Below, piece by piece: positions 36,201-44,631 of a stretch of DNA of 64,000 nt. This stretch comes from Ottowia flava (GTDB lineage: Bacteria > Pseudomonadota > Gammaproteobacteria > Burkholderiales > Burkholderiaceae_C): contig NZ_VRUA01000008.1 in NCBI RefSeq assembly GCF_008017535.1, positions 62,001 through 126,000 of the forward strand, given 5' to 3'. The translations under genes and the position numbers were made by a program. The notes below the pieces were generated by a model. It saw only the letters and a list, made by a program, of their open reading frames with translations. It ran no database searches and was not told the origin of the DNA. Position 1 is the first letter of the stretch; each line of letters starts with the position of its first letter.

Positions 36201-36371
36201 GCGCACGCGCAGTTGGACGCGGCGGTGGCCGCCGCCTACGGCTGGGCCGACTACACGGCCGACATGCCCGACGACGAGATCCTGCGCCGCCTGCTGGCGC
36301 TGAACCTGGCGCGTGCCGCGACAGCGCCGCCGACGCCGTCCGCGCGTGCCGTGACGTCGTCGGCAGATTGA
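33234..36371 (+). CDS. type IIL (MmeI-like) restriction-modification enzyme
   Basis: Single-chain 1045-aa protein that should both cut DNA and methylate adenine. The N-terminal nuclease motif D-x9-E-x-K is intact (Asp68, Glu78, Lys80, the MmeI arrangement). It is followed by the helical spacer (FFAEDVGLLPGRMF, GAHYTDPATI), the methyltransferase domain with DPACGSGNF near 373 and NPPF near 523, a target-recognition region at about 620-815, and a helical C-terminus. The target-recognition part (about 35090-35660) is distinctly AT-richer than the rest, suggesting it was swapped in. A repeat copy lies in frame at 35890-35957. GTG start at 33234. No separate nuclease or specificity subunit is needed, and none is seen. 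Confidence 0.88.
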   Translation: MITAPEFIAKWGPGGSAAHLNEEQGAQSHFLDLCELLGVPKPGSPGLADEYLFERQSLVLGEARGYADVFYRDHFAWENKAPGKNLDAALRQLQQYSLNLSNPPLLVVCDRLTIRVHTQFNGHPSETHTVRIDQLDQPAQRDLLRRLWTAPDSFRPRQTNRDITEEAARSFATLAEQLRGRGHHPDVVAHFLTQCLFCFFAEDVGLLPGRMFERLVGNRQITSDRLTAGLAQLFSTMQSGGLYGPDDIPWFNGGLFQRIDVPQLEILDITELRNAASLNWSAIDVSIFGTLFERGLDPAKRSQLGAHYTDPATIARIVEPVVTRPLLQQWELVAHDLQALTARIKRHGDASYRKAHARFIDWLESLRAYRILDPACGSGNFLFMGLKALKDIELFTLSAAADLGLDREQDLVTGPHNMLGIELNEYAAELARVSLWIGEIQWRMAHGYPPKTNPVLEPLEQIECRDALLQWLPADRPVQDAAQASGTDPDVAQPNPGADPDPGPQGPRAVEAPWPKADVVIGNPPFIGDKKMRRELGDAYVDALRKTFQGRVPGGADFVCYWFEKSRAALVTHGLVAAGLVTTNSIRGGANRKVLDAIVRDSRIYDAWSDEPWVNDGAAVRVSLVAFGNVAPPIHLDGQQVDLIQSSLDEGSAGNADLTSVKRLSTNGGASFQGPVLVGDFEIRYATAKQWLWTPNPHGRPNADVVRPLMNGKDITSRSRGVWVVDFNAMTESDASLFEKPFEYVRQYVKPFRDKNRDESRKKRWWLHGRLGTDWRTATRSVDRYVATSQVSKHRTWTWQSGVVWPHQTVIAIARADDTTFGILHSRFHELWSLRMGTSLEDRPRYTPTTCFETFPFPAGLTPADTAHQRTEALPGGALIPAGLSDDSEPNRPPDHSQTAPAAIKIIETRAAASTIAEAAHRLDGLRQNWLNPPEWTQRVPEVVPLGMTASPYPDRIEPRPDLSEADAKALQKRTLTNLYNQRPAWLAQAHAQLDAAVAAAYGWADYTADMPDDEILRRLLALNLARAATAPPTPSARAVTSSAD
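35890..35957 (-). repeat. dispersed 55-bp repeat, in frame inside the type IIL gene
   Basis: Minus-strand copy of the repeat described at 26349 (AAATCGGCCTCCAG, then CTGCGCCAGCAGCTAT). It is read through as DDSEPNRPPDHSQTAPAAIK, between the recognition domain and the C-terminal helices. Confidence 0.75.
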
Positions 36372-36430
36372 TCAAGTTTTTGGCCTGAAACCCTTTCCTG
36401 ATCTGCGCGAGCAGCTTTCAACTTCATAGC
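36371..36430 (-). repeat. dispersed 55-bp repeat
   Basis: Copy of the repeat described at 26349 (GGCCTGAAACCC, then CTGCGCGAGCAGCT), between the type IIL gene and the small gene that follows. Confidence 0.7.
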
Positions 36431-36437
36431 AGAATCC

Positions 36438-36689
36438 ATGAACGCAGCCGCCGCCGACGACGACGATGAAGACCGCATGGTCGACGTGATGTCGCCGGAA
36501 GTGCCCGAGGAGATTCGCCAGGCGGTGCTGGCCCGCAACGCGCCCGATGCCACGCTCTGGCGCTGCCCGCGCAGGTCGGGGCTGCGCGGCCCGCTGTCCT
36601 GGCTGGGCATCGGGCAACGGCGGGTGATCATCGAGTGGTGGCTGTTGAGCGCCGATGGCGAGCTGATCGAAGCGTTCTGGCTGACATGA
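36438..36689 (+). CDS. small hypothetical protein
   Basis: 83 aa, no family recognised. It begins with an acidic stretch (ADDDDEDR), then SPEVPEEIRQAVLARNAPDA and a tryptophan-rich C-terminus (VIIEWWLLSADGELIEAFWL). GC at third codon positions is high, as for real genes here. It lies between the type IIL enzyme and rmuC, all on one strand. No clear Shine-Dalgarno, so the call is moderate. Confidence 0.55.
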   Translation: MNAAAADDDDEDRMVDVMSPEVPEEIRQAVLARNAPDATLWRCPRRSGLRGPLSWLGIGQRRVIIEWWLLSADGELIEAFWLT

Positions 36690-36735
36690 CACCCCGCGCG
36701 GCGCTCGCGCCTGACGCACCCCAACCGACTTATCC

Positions 36736-38154
36736 ATGGCTTCTACGTTTCCCGACTGGTTGATCTGGCTGGCCCTGGCCGGCCTGTTGCTCAACGCCAT
36801 CCTGCTGATCGTGCTGCTGCTGCGCCGGCCGCAGCGGCCGGACGACGTGGCGTCGCGCGGCGAGCTGCAGGCGGTGGTCGGGCAGGCCGTGGGGCAGCAG
36901 CAGGAGCGCCTGGCGCACGGGCTGCGGCAGGAGATGGGCGAGTCGGCGCGCGACGGGCGGCAGGAGCTGGCGCAGACGCTGCTGCGCTTTCAGGACGCGG
37001 TGATGCGCCAGGGCGCCGAAGCCACGCGCACGCAGAACACGCAGATCGACGCCTTTGCCCAGCAGCTGGCGCACCTGCGCGGCGGCCTGTCGGAGACGCT
37101 GACGCAGCAGCTGACCGCCTTGAGCGAAGCCAACGCGCGCCGCCTGCAGGAAGTGCGCGGCACGCTGGAGCAGCAGCTGGCCGCGCTGCAGGCCGCCAAC
37201 AGCGCCAAGCTGGACGAGATGCGCCGCACGGTGGACGAGAAGCTGCACGCCACGCTGGAGCAGCGCCTGGGCGAGAGCTTCAAGCAGGTGGCCGAGCGGC
37301 TGGAGCTGGTGCACCGCGGCCTGGGCGAGATGCAGCGGCTGGCGCAGGACGTGGGTTCGCTCAACCGGGTGCTGACCAACGTCAAGTCGCGCGGCGTGTT
37401 TGGCGAGGTGCAGCTGGCCGGGCTGCTGGAGCAGGTGTTCACGCCCGAGCAGTACGCCGCCAACGTCGAGACGGTGCCGGGCAGCAACGCGCGCGTCGAG
37501 TTCGCGATCCGTCTGCCGGGCCGGCGCGAGGACGGCGCGCCGCTGTGGCTGCCGATCGACGCGAAGTTTCCGCGCGAGGATTACGAGCGCCTGCTGGCCG
37601 CGCAGGACGCGGCCGACGCGCCGGGCGCCGAAGCCGCGGCCAAGGCGATCGAGGCGCGCCTGCGGCTGGAGGCGCGCACCATCCGTCAGAAGTACATCGC
37701 CGCGCCGCACACGACCGACTTCGCCATCCTGTTCCTGCCGACCGAAGGCCTGTACGCCGAAGCGCTGCGCCGCCCTGGCCTGGTGGAGGCGCTGCAGCGC
37801 TACCACCGCATCACGCTGGCCGGGCCGACCACGCTGCTGGCGACGCTGAGCAGCCTGCAAATGGGCTTTCGCACGCTGGCGCTGGAAAAGCGCAGCGCCG
37901 AGGTGTGGGAAGTGCTGGGCGCGGTGAAGACCGAGTTCGGCAAGTTCGGCGAATTCGTCAGCAAGGTGCGCGGCCAGGCCGAGAACGTGGTCAAGACGCT
38001 GGATCAGGCGCAGACGCGCACCAACATGATGAACCGCGCGCTGCGCCAAGTGGAGGCGCTGCCCGACGAGGCGGCCGGGCGGCTGTTGCCGGGCGGCGGC
38101 GCGGGGATGGACGCCCCGCCGGACACGTCGGCGCCACCATCGCCTGCGCCATGA
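36736..38154 (+). CDS. rmuC: DNA recombination protein RmuC
   Basis: 472 aa: one N-terminal membrane helix (about residues 7-28), a long coiled-coil region to about 200 rich in Gln, Glu and Arg, then the RmuC nuclease-like domain (KSRGVFGEVQLAGLLEQVF; LPIDAKFPREDYERL; FLPTEGLYAEAL). In E. coli rmuC mutants have raised inversion rates at short inverted repeats. ATG at 36736. Confidence 0.93.
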   Translation: MASTFPDWLIWLALAGLLLNAILLIVLLLRRPQRPDDVASRGELQAVVGQAVGQQQERLAHGLRQEMGESARDGRQELAQTLLRFQDAVMRQGAEATRTQNTQIDAFAQQLAHLRGGLSETLTQQLTALSEANARRLQEVRGTLEQQLAALQAANSAKLDEMRRTVDEKLHATLEQRLGESFKQVAERLELVHRGLGEMQRLAQDVGSLNRVLTNVKSRGVFGEVQLAGLLEQVFTPEQYAANVETVPGSNARVEFAIRLPGRREDGAPLWLPIDAKFPREDYERLLAAQDAADAPGAEAAAKAIEARLRLEARTIRQKYIAAPHTTDFAILFLPTEGLYAEALRRPGLVEALQRYHRITLAGPTTLLATLSSLQMGFRTLALEKRSAEVWEVLGAVKTEFGKFGEFVSKVRGQAENVVKTLDQAQTRTNMMNRALRQVEALPDEAAGRLLPGGGAGMDAPPDTSAPPSPAP

Positions 38155-38157
38155 ACG

Positions 38158-38222
38158 CTATACCTTTAGTAGATGTTTGCGCAAATGGTTGTAAGGCCAG
38201 TGGCCCATTTTCCTTGAAAGAC
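38158..38222 (+). repeat. dispersed 55-bp repeat
   Basis: Copy of the repeat described at 26349 (AGATGTTTGCGCAAATGG, then TAAGGCCAGTGGCCC and CTTGAAA), between rmuC and the MFS gene. Confidence 0.8.
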
Positions 38223-38230
38223 GGACTTTC

Positions 38231-39433
38231 ATGACCGGGCGCGAGCTGCTGCGCCTGATGCTGGCGCAAATCTGTGTGCACACCGCCATGACCGGCACGC
38301 GCCTGGCCGCGCCGCTGTTGGCGCTGCAGCAGGGTTACAGCGCGGCGGCGGTGGGCGTGTTGCTGGCGCTGTACGCGCTGTCGGGCGTTTTTCTGGCGCT
38401 GCCGGCGGGGCGGCTGGCGGACCGGCGCGGGCTGCACCTGCCGATGCAGCTGGCCGTGGGCGCGGCGGTGCTGGGCGCGGGGATGGCGGCGGCGTTTCCG
38501 GTGTACAGCGTGCTGTGCGTGTCGGCGCTGCTGACCGGCGCATCGGCCGGCGCGATGCAGATCGCCATGCAGCGGCACGTGGGGCGTTCGGCGCGCGGGC
38601 CGGACGAGTTGAAGCACCTGTTCAGCTGGATCGCCGTGGCGCCGCCGACGGCCAACTTTCTGGGGCCGTTTGCGGCGGGGTTGCTGATCGACTTTGCCGG
38701 TCCGCAGCCGGCGGACATGGTCGGCTTTCGCGCGGCGTTTGCGCTGATGGCGCTGCTGCCGCTGGTCGGCTGGCTGCTGGCGCGCGGCGCGCCCGAATCC
38801 GAGGCGCTGGCCGGCAGCGCGGCCGAGCAGACCAAGAGCTCGGCCTTTGAGCTGGTGGCGCTGCCGGGCATCCGCCGCCTGCTGTTCGCCAACCTGCTGC
38901 AAGCGGCAGCGTGGGACGCCCACACCTTCGTGCTGCCCATCCTGGGCCATGAGCGCGGCATGGCGGCATCGACCATCGGCGTGCTGCTGGGCTCGTTCGC
39001 CGTGGCGGCCGCGGTGGTGCGGGTGGCCCTGCCGCGCCTGACCGCCAACGTGCCGGAATGGCGCGTCATCTACTTCGCCACGCTGGTGGCGGCGGTGGCG
39101 CTGCTGGTCTACCCGCTGATGCCTGACGCCTGGACCATGGGCATGTGTTCGGTGGTGCTGGGCCTGGCGCTGGGCGCCGTGCAGCCGATGGTGCTGGTGC
39201 TGCTGCACCGCGTGGCGCCGCCAGCGCGCCAGGGCGAGGCCATGGCGCTGCGCATGATGACGATGAACTTCTCCAGCTTCCTGCTGCCCATGCTTTTCGG
39301 CTCGATCGGCGCGGTGACCGGCGTGGCCGGCCTGTTCTGGCTGGTGGCGGGCGTGGTGGCGATCGGCGCACGCGAGGTACCGGGGTTGCGGGAGGTGGAC
39401 GCGCCGGGTACCCCGCCATCCAGCAAGATATGA
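38231..39433 (+). CDS. MFS transporter
   Basis: Major facilitator with about 12 predicted membrane helices in 400 aa. The loop 2-3 motif is recognisable as [12 protein letters not shown]. The substrate cannot be told from sequence; drug or metabolite efflux is possible. It converges on ntrC, with a repeat copy between them. Confidence 0.88.
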   Translation: MTGRELLRLMLAQICVHTAMTGTRLAAPLLALQQGYSAAAVGVLLALYALSGVFLALPAGRLADRRGLHLPMQLAVGAAVLGAGMAAAFPVYSVLCVSALLTGASAGAMQIAMQRHVGRSARGPDELKHLFSWIAVAPPTANFLGPFAAGLLIDFAGPQPADMVGFRAAFALMALLPLVGWLLARGAPESEALAGSAAEQTKSSAFELVALPGIRRLLFANLLQAAAWDAHTFVLPILGHERGMAASTIGVLLGSFAVAAAVVRVALPRLTANVPEWRVIYFATLVAAVALLVYPLMPDAWTMGMCSVVLGLALGAVQPMVLVLLHRVAPPARQGEAMALRMMTMNFSSFLLPMLFGSIGAVTGVAGLFWLVAGVVAIGAREVPGLREVDAPGTPPSSKI

Positions 39434-39489
39434 ACGAAATCGGCCTCCAGCCTTACAACCACCTGCGCAAACAGCTCCCGATTCAATAG
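39434..39489 (-). repeat. dispersed 55-bp repeat
   Basis: Near-consensus minus-strand copy of the repeat described at 26349 (AATCGGCCTCCAG, then ACCACCTGCGCAAACAGCT), between the convergent MFS and ntrC genes. Confidence 0.85.
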
Positions 39490-39545
39490 CACACAGCATG
39501 GGCGACGCGGTGGCAAAAGGATGCCCGAGCCGCGCCGCAGCGTGT

Positions 39546-41072
39546 TCAGTCTTCCAGACCCAGGTCCTGAATCTTGCGCGTGATGGTGTTGCGCCCGATG
39601 CCCAGGCGCTGCGCCGCTTCGATGCGGCGCCCACGGGTGCTGGCCAGTGCGGCCTGGATGAGGCGCGCTTCGGCGCGGTGGATCAGCCGGTCCCACACGT
39701 CTGGCAGGCCGGCTTCCAGCAACTGGGCGGCTTCGGCCTCCAGCGCGCCCTCCCAGCCGTTCGCGGCGTCGCCGCGGGGGCCGGGGTCGAGGGGCAACGC
39801 CGCCAGCGGTGGCGCGGCGATGCCATGCTCCAGCACCTGGCCACCGCCGCCATCGGCCAAGGCGGGCGCCTGGACCGGTGCCGCACCGGGCGGCGCCTCG
39901 GTGCGCGGGGGCACTGCCAGCACTTCGGGCGGCAGGTCCTTCAACTCGACCACCTGCGAGGGCGCCATGACGGTCAGCCAGTGGCAGATGTTTTCCAGTT
40001 GGCGCACGTTGCCGGGGAAGGGAAAACCTTCCAGCCGTGCCAGCGCCGGGGCCGATATCTGCTTGGGCTGCACGCCCAGCTGGCGGGCGCTCTGCGCCAG
40101 GAAATGGCGGGTCAGCGACGCGATGTCCTCGCGCCGCTCGCGCAGGGGCGGCAGGCGCAGGCGGATGACGTTCAGGCGGTGGAACAGGTCTTCGCGGAAG
40201 GCACCATCGGCCACGCGCTGCTCCAGGTTCTGGTGCGTGGCGGCGATCACGCGCACATTGGCCTGCACCGCCTGGTGGCCGCCGACGCGGTAGAACTGCC
40301 CGTCTGACAGCACGCGCAGCAGGCGCGTCTGCAAGTCGAACGGCATGTCGCCGATCTCGTCGAGGAACAACGTGCCGCCCTCGGCCTGCTCGAAACGGCC
40401 GCGGCGCAGCGTCTGCGCGCCCGTGAAGGCGCCGCGTTCGTGGCCGAACAGCTCGGATTCGAGCAGGTCCTTGGGGATGGCCGCCGTGTTGATGGCGACG
40501 AACGGCCCGCCTGCGCGGCTGGAATGCTTGTGCAGCGCGCGCGCCACCAGTTCCTTGCCGCTGCCGGATTCGCCGGTGATCAGCACCGTGACCTGGCTGT
40601 GCGACAACCGGCCAATGGCGCGGAACACGTCCTGCATGGCCGGCGCCTGGCCCAGCATCTCGGGCGCCACGGTCTGCGGCGCTTCGGCCACGGCTTCGCG
40701 CTGGCTTTCGGTGACGGCGCGCTGAATCAGCTCGACCGCCTGCGGCACGTCAAACGGCTTGGCCAGGTAGTCGAACGCGCCGCCCTGAAAGGCCGAGACC
40801 GCGCTGTCCAGATCGGAAAACGCCGTCATCACGATCACCGGCAGTTGCGGCAACCGCTGCTTGACGGTGGCCAGCAGCTCCAGCCCGTTGCCGCCGGGCA
40901 TGCGGATGTCGCTGACCAGCACGCCGGGCGCGTCGGCGCCCGACGCGTCCAGCGCGCTCAGCACTTCGCGCGGGTTGGCAAACGAGCGCGTGGGCAGCGC
41001 GGCACGCGCCAGCGCCTTTTCAAGGACGAAGCGAATGGACGGGTCATCGTCGACGATCCAGATCGGCTTCAT
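39546..41072 (-). CDS. ntrC: nitrogen regulation response regulator NtrC (NR(I))
   Basis: Sigma-54-dependent activator, 508 aa. Receiver domain with phosphorylation site Asp55 (VLVSDIRMPG). AAA+ domain with Walker A GESGSGKELVARALH and the sigma-54 contact loop ELFGHERGAFTGA. C-terminal Fis-type helix-turn-helix (RRIEAAQRLGIGRNTITRKI). Phosphorylated by NtrB under nitrogen limitation, it should switch on glnA through the sites at 44589 and 44617. Its start lies 71 bases after the ntrB stop. Confidence 0.96.
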   Translation of the reverse strand: MKPIWIVDDDPSIRFVLEKALARAALPTRSFANPREVLSALDASGADAPGVLVSDIRMPGGNGLELLATVKQRLPQLPVIVMTAFSDLDSAVSAFQGGAFDYLAKPFDVPQAVELIQRAVTESQREAVAEAPQTVAPEMLGQAPAMQDVFRAIGRLSHSQVTVLITGESGSGKELVARALHKHSSRAGGPFVAINTAAIPKDLLESELFGHERGAFTGAQTLRRGRFEQAEGGTLFLDEIGDMPFDLQTRLLRVLSDGQFYRVGGHQAVQANVRVIAATHQNLEQRVADGAFREDLFHRLNVIRLRLPPLRERREDIASLTRHFLAQSARQLGVQPKQISAPALARLEGFPFPGNVRQLENICHWLTVMAPSQVVELKDLPPEVLAVPPRTEAPPGAAPVQAPALADGGGGQVLEHGIAAPPLAALPLDPGPRGDAANGWEGALEAEAAQLLEAGLPDVWDRLIHRAEARLIQAALASTRGRRIEAAQRLGIGRNTITRKIQDLGLED

Positions 41073-41143
41073 GGGGGTATCGCTCCTGCAAACTGAAAGG
41101 CATGGGCACGGGTGTCCGGACAACCCCTGGCCTGGCCAGCAGC

Positions 41144-42217
41144 TCAGGGCAAGGGGATCAGGATCCGGAAATCCGTCTTTCCGGGCTCGCTGGCCAGCTC
41201 GATCAGGCCGCCGTGCTGCTGCACAAAGGTTTGCGCCAGGGTCAGCCCCAGCCCGCTGCCTCCGTCGCGCCCTGATACCAGGGGTTGAAACACTCGGTCC
41301 TTGATCGCGTCCGGCACACCGGGCCCGTTGTCGATGACATGCAATTCCAGTGCCAGTCTATAGCGCTGGCGCCCGAAAGTGACCTGGCGCAGCACGCGCG
41401 TGCGCAAGGTGATCTGCGCATCGCCGGCCGCGATGCGCTCGGTCAGCGCCTGGGCGGCGTTGTGCACCACGTTCAGCACGGCCTGGATCAGCTGTTCGCG
41501 GTCGCCGCGCAGTTCGGGCAGCGAGGTGTCGTAGTCGCGCACCACCTTCAACCCGCGCGGGAATTCGGCCAGCACCAGCGAACGCACGCGCTCGCACACC
41601 TCGTGGATGTTGACTTCGCCCAGCACCTGGCGGTGGCGATGCGGCGCCAGCAGGCGATCGACCAGCAGCTGCAGGCGGTCGGATTCGTGGATGATGACCT
41701 GGGTGTACTCGTGCAGGCTGCGGTCGCTGATCTCCATTTCCAGTAGCTGCGCCGCGCCGCGGATGCCGCCCAGCGGGTTCTTGATCTCGTGCGCGAGGTT
41801 GCGAAACAGCTCCTTGTTGGCCTTGGCCTGATCGGCCAGGCGCTCTTCGCGCTCCTGGCGCGCCTGCTGCTCCAGCGGCAGCAGCTCGACGATGATTTCG
41901 CCAGCGCGCTCGGTCTGGGCCACGATCGCGTGCACGGCCAGAGGTTCGCCGCTTTGGGGTTTGAGTTGCGCGTCGTAGCGCAGGGCGGCGAACTGGTTGC
42001 CACGCACACCCTCCAGCGCGTGCTGCAATGTGTCGGCCTCGGCGAAGTACTGCGCCAGGCCCGTGCCTTCGATGCTGCGCCAGGACAGGCCGATGGCGTT
42101 TTCCAGCGCAGCGTTGGCGAACAGCACGGTGCCGTCCTGCGCAACCACGGCCACCAGCGTCGGCAACAGGTCAAAGGCCTGAAACCGGGCGGGGTGCGGT
42201 CGACGGGCGGCGCCCAA
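41144..42217 (-). CDS. ntrB: nitrogen regulation sensor histidine kinase NtrB (NR(II))
   Basis: Cytoplasmic PAS-domain histidine kinase, 357 aa, that phosphorylates or dephosphorylates NtrC under control of PII. N-terminal PAS region (LLPTLVAVVAQDGTVLFAN), H-box with His143 (RNLAHEIKNPLGG), N-box NVVHNAAQAL and glycine boxes DNGPGVP and GGSGLGL. The only in-frame start is the TTG at 42217, because a stop lies shortly upstream. Confidence 0.95.
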   Translation of the reverse strand: MGAARRPHPARFQAFDLLPTLVAVVAQDGTVLFANAALENAIGLSWRSIEGTGLAQYFAEADTLQHALEGVRGNQFAALRYDAQLKPQSGEPLAVHAIVAQTERAGEIIVELLPLEQQARQEREERLADQAKANKELFRNLAHEIKNPLGGIRGAAQLLEMEISDRSLHEYTQVIIHESDRLQLLVDRLLAPHRHRQVLGEVNIHEVCERVRSLVLAEFPRGLKVVRDYDTSLPELRGDREQLIQAVLNVVHNAAQALTERIAAGDAQITLRTRVLRQVTFGRQRYRLALELHVIDNGPGVPDAIKDRVFQPLVSGRDGGSGLGLTLAQTFVQQHGGLIELASEPGKTDFRILIPLP

Positions 42218-42300
42218 GGTGACGGTGGGATCAAGAAAGCGAAAGGCGCCGTGGCGCCATCAAGTGGGCACGGCGACAAGCACCGCGCCCACGGGAGGTA

Positions 42301-42831
42301 TCAGCGGAAGCGGCCCAGTTCGCGCTTGATGCCGTCGATGTCCGACTGGTTGCGGGCGATCGAAGCCTTCATCTCGGCCACGCGGTCCAGGTACTTCTGG
42401 TAATTGCGTTCGTTGCCCTGGCGCTCGGGCTCGCCGTTGTTGTATTCCTTCTTGAGCTCGGCCTGGCGCGATTCGGCGCGGCGCAGCTCCTGCTCCAGAA
42501 TGGCTTTGGCGTCGGAATCGCGGGCGCGCTGGTCGGGTGTGTCGATGCGCGGCGCGGCGGGAACGCTGGCCACGCGAGGCGCTGCGGGCGCATCTGACGA
42601 GTTGCTGCTGGAGCGCGCGACCGGCGCGGACTGGGTGGCTGCCGGGGCGGTGCCGCGCACCACTGTCACGTTGCCGCCTTCAACCGCCTTGCAGCCGGAG
42701 CGGCCCTTGATCTGGTTGGTGTACTCGTTGCCGCAGCGGTAAATGCGCTCCTGCGCGGCAACGGGCAGCGCTGCGCCGACCAGGCTGGCCGCCAGAACCA
42801 CTGAGGAAATCAACAGGGAAGCTTGGGTCAT
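42301..42831 (-). CDS. secreted DUF4124-like protein with C-terminal coiled coil
   Basis: 176 aa: signal peptide cut after VAAQ (about residue 27), a short domain with YRCGNEYTN and Cys residues reminiscent of DUF4124, a low-complexity Ala/Pro/Ser linker, and a charged coiled-coil end (ILEQELRRAESRQAELKKEY). Predicted periplasmic; function unknown. It sits between glnA and ntrB on the same strand. Confidence 0.75.
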   Translation of the reverse strand: MTQASLLISSVVLAASLVGAALPVAAQERIYRCGNEYTNQIKGRSGCKAVEGGNVTVVRGTAPAATQSAPVARSSSNSSDAPAAPRVASVPAAPRIDTPDQRARDSDAKAILEQELRRAESRQAELKKEYNNGEPERQGNERNYQKYLDRVAEMKASIARNQSDIDGIKRELGRFR

Positions 42832-42934
42832 CGTCGGTCTCCAGAGTCGGCCAGCAGCCGGCGCCGGGGATCAAAAGTGGAAGTATCGGCCATGTAGAGT
42901 CGGATCACCACCCGGTGTTCCCGCCCACGAACGC

Positions 42935-42958
42935 AAAAGGCGGCACAAAGGCCGCCTT
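42935..42958 (-). terminator. terminator after glnA
   Basis: Stem AAGGCGGC/GCCGCCTT with a six-base loop, followed on the minus strand by TTTT. It lies 24 bp past the glnA stop. Confidence 0.8.
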
Positions 42959-42981
42959 GTTGCACTTCCGTTGCGATCAGG

Positions 42982-44397
42982 TCACAGGGAATAGTACATG
43001 TCGTACTCGGCCGGATTGACCTGCACGCGGATGCGGTTGACCTCGGCCATCTTCAGCTCGATGAAGGCGTCGAGCATCGAATCGGAGAACACGCCGCCTT
43101 TGGTCAGGAAGGCGCGGTCCTTGTCCAGCTCTTCCAAAGCCTGGTCGAGGCTGTGGCAGACGGTCGGCACCAGCTTGTCCTCTTCAGGCGGCAGGTGGTA
43201 CAGGTCTTTCGTGGCGGCTTCGCCCGGGTGGATCTTGTTTTCGATGCCGTCCAGACCGGCCATCAGCAGGGCCGAGAAGCACAGGTACGGGTTGGCCATC
43301 GGGTCGGGGAAGCGCGCCTCGATGCGGCGGGCCTTGTCGCTGGCCACGTGCGGGATGCGGATCGAAGCCGAGCGGTTGCGGCTGGAATAGGCCAGCTTGA
43401 CCGGCGCTTCAAAGTGCGGGACCAGGCGCTTGTAGCTGTTGGTGGTGGGGTTGGTGATGGCGTTCAGCGCGCGGGCGTGCTTGATGATGCCGCCAATGTA
43501 GTGCAGCGCCGTGTCCGACAGGCCGGCGTAGCCCTTGCCCGCGAACAGGTTCTTGCCGCCCTTCCAGATCGACTGGTGCACGTGCATGCCGCTGCCGTTG
43601 TCGCCGTGGTAGGGCTTGGGCATGAAGGTGGCGGTCTTGCCGTAGGCGTCGGCCACGTTCCAGACCACGTGCTTGAGGCGCTGGGTCCAGTCGGCGCGCT
43701 CGACCAGGGTGCTGAACTTGGTGCCGATTTCCATCTGGCCAGCGCCCGCGACTTCGTGGTGGAACACCTCGACCGGGATGCCCATGGCTTCCAGCAGCAG
43801 CACCATTTCAGCGCGCATGTCGTGCGTGCTGTCGACCGGCGCCACGGGGAAGTAGCCGCCCTTGGTGGTCGGGCGGTGGCCGCGGTTGCCGCCTTCGAGC
43901 TTGGCGCCGCTGTTCCAGGGTGCCTCGTATTCCTCGATCTCATAGAAGCTGTGGCCGGGCTCGCAGCTCCAGCGCACGCCATCGAACACGAAGAATTCGG
44001 GCTCGGGCCCGAAGTAGGCGGTGTCGCCCAGGCCGGACGCCTTCAGGTAGGCCTCGGCGCGCTTGGCCAGCGAGCGGGGGTCGCGCTCGTAGGCCTTGCC
44101 GTCGCCCGGCTCCAGCACGTCGCAGGTCAGCACCAGGGTCGATTCTTCGTAGAACGGGTCGATGTGGGCCGTGGACGGGTCGGGCATGAGCAGCATGTCC
44201 GACGCCTCGATGCCCTTCCAGCCGGCGATGGACGAGCCGTCGAAAGCGTGCCCTTCACTGAACTTGTCTTCGTCGAAGTGCGAGACCGGCACCGTGACGT
44301 GCTGCTCCTTGCCGCGGGTATCGGTGAAGCGGAAATCGACGAACTTGCACTCGTCTTCCTTCACCATTTTCATCACGTCTGCGACCGACTTGGCCAT
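42982..44397 (-). CDS. glnA: glutamine synthetase type I
   Basis: ATP-dependent amidation of glutamate with ammonium, 471 aa, dodecameric GSI. Typical blocks are [17 protein letters not shown], the metal/ATP segment [27 protein letters not shown], and the adenylylation site Tyr400 in [12 protein letters not shown] at 44397 follows a CAGGAGA Shine-Dalgarno. Upstream lie a sigma-54 promoter and two NtrC sites, so it should be induced by nitrogen limitation. Confidence 0.97.
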   Translation of the reverse strand: MAKSVADVMKMVKEDECKFVDFRFTDTRGKEQHVTVPVSHFDEDKFSEGHAFDGSSIAGWKGIEASDMLLMPDPSTAHIDPFYEESTLVLTCDVLEPGDGKAYERDPRSLAKRAEAYLKASGLGDTAYFGPEPEFFVFDGVRWSCEPGHSFYEIEEYEAPWNSGAKLEGGNRGHRPTTKGGYFPVAPVDSTHDMRAEMVLLLEAMGIPVEVFHHEVAGAGQMEIGTKFSTLVERADWTQRLKHVVWNVADAYGKTATFMPKPYHGDNGSGMHVHQSIWKGGKNLFAGKGYAGLSDTALHYIGGIIKHARALNAITNPTTNSYKRLVPHFEAPVKLAYSSRNRSASIRIPHVASDKARRIEARFPDPMANPYLCFSALLMAGLDGIENKIHPGEAATKDLYHLPPEEDKLVPTVCHSLDQALEELDKDRAFLTKGGVFSDSMLDAFIELKMAEVNRIRVQVNPAEYDMYYSL

Positions 44398-44451
44398 GGA
44401 AATCTCCTGAGCGGGGTATGGGGTCAAACAAAAAAGGTTTGCGCAGTCATT

Positions 44452-44467
44452 TGCAGCTTCCGTGCCA
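44452..44467 (-). promoter_or_regulatory. sigma-54 promoter of glnA
   Basis: Read toward glnA: TGGCACGGAAGCTGCA, with GG and GC ten bases apart, as required for a -24/-12 promoter. It lies 55 bases before the ATG. Confidence 0.85.
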
Positions 44468-44588
44468 GCCACCGCCGCAGCGGGTGGACCGACAGCACCG
44501 CAGTGGCGCATGACCGTGATTGTGCCCTTGCTTGGCGGGCGTGCTGGAGCGCCGTGCACAGAATTCGTGAAGCCGCAGCCGGCCCGCC

Positions 44589-44603
44589 GCACCGCATCGG
44601 TGC
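44589..44603. promoter_or_regulatory. NtrC binding site, proximal
   Basis: GCACCGCATCGGTGC fits the NtrC dyad GCACC-N5-GGTGC. About 130 bases upstream of the sigma-54 promoter. Confidence 0.8.
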
Positions 44604-44616
44604 ATAACGCGGTTTT

Positions 44617-44631
44617 GCACCGTTTTGGTGC
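44617..44631. promoter_or_regulatory. NtrC binding site, distal
   Basis: GCACCGTTTTGGTGC, a second GCACC-N5-GGTGC dyad centred 28 bp from the first. Its last base is the final base of the next gene's stop codon. Confidence 0.8.
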
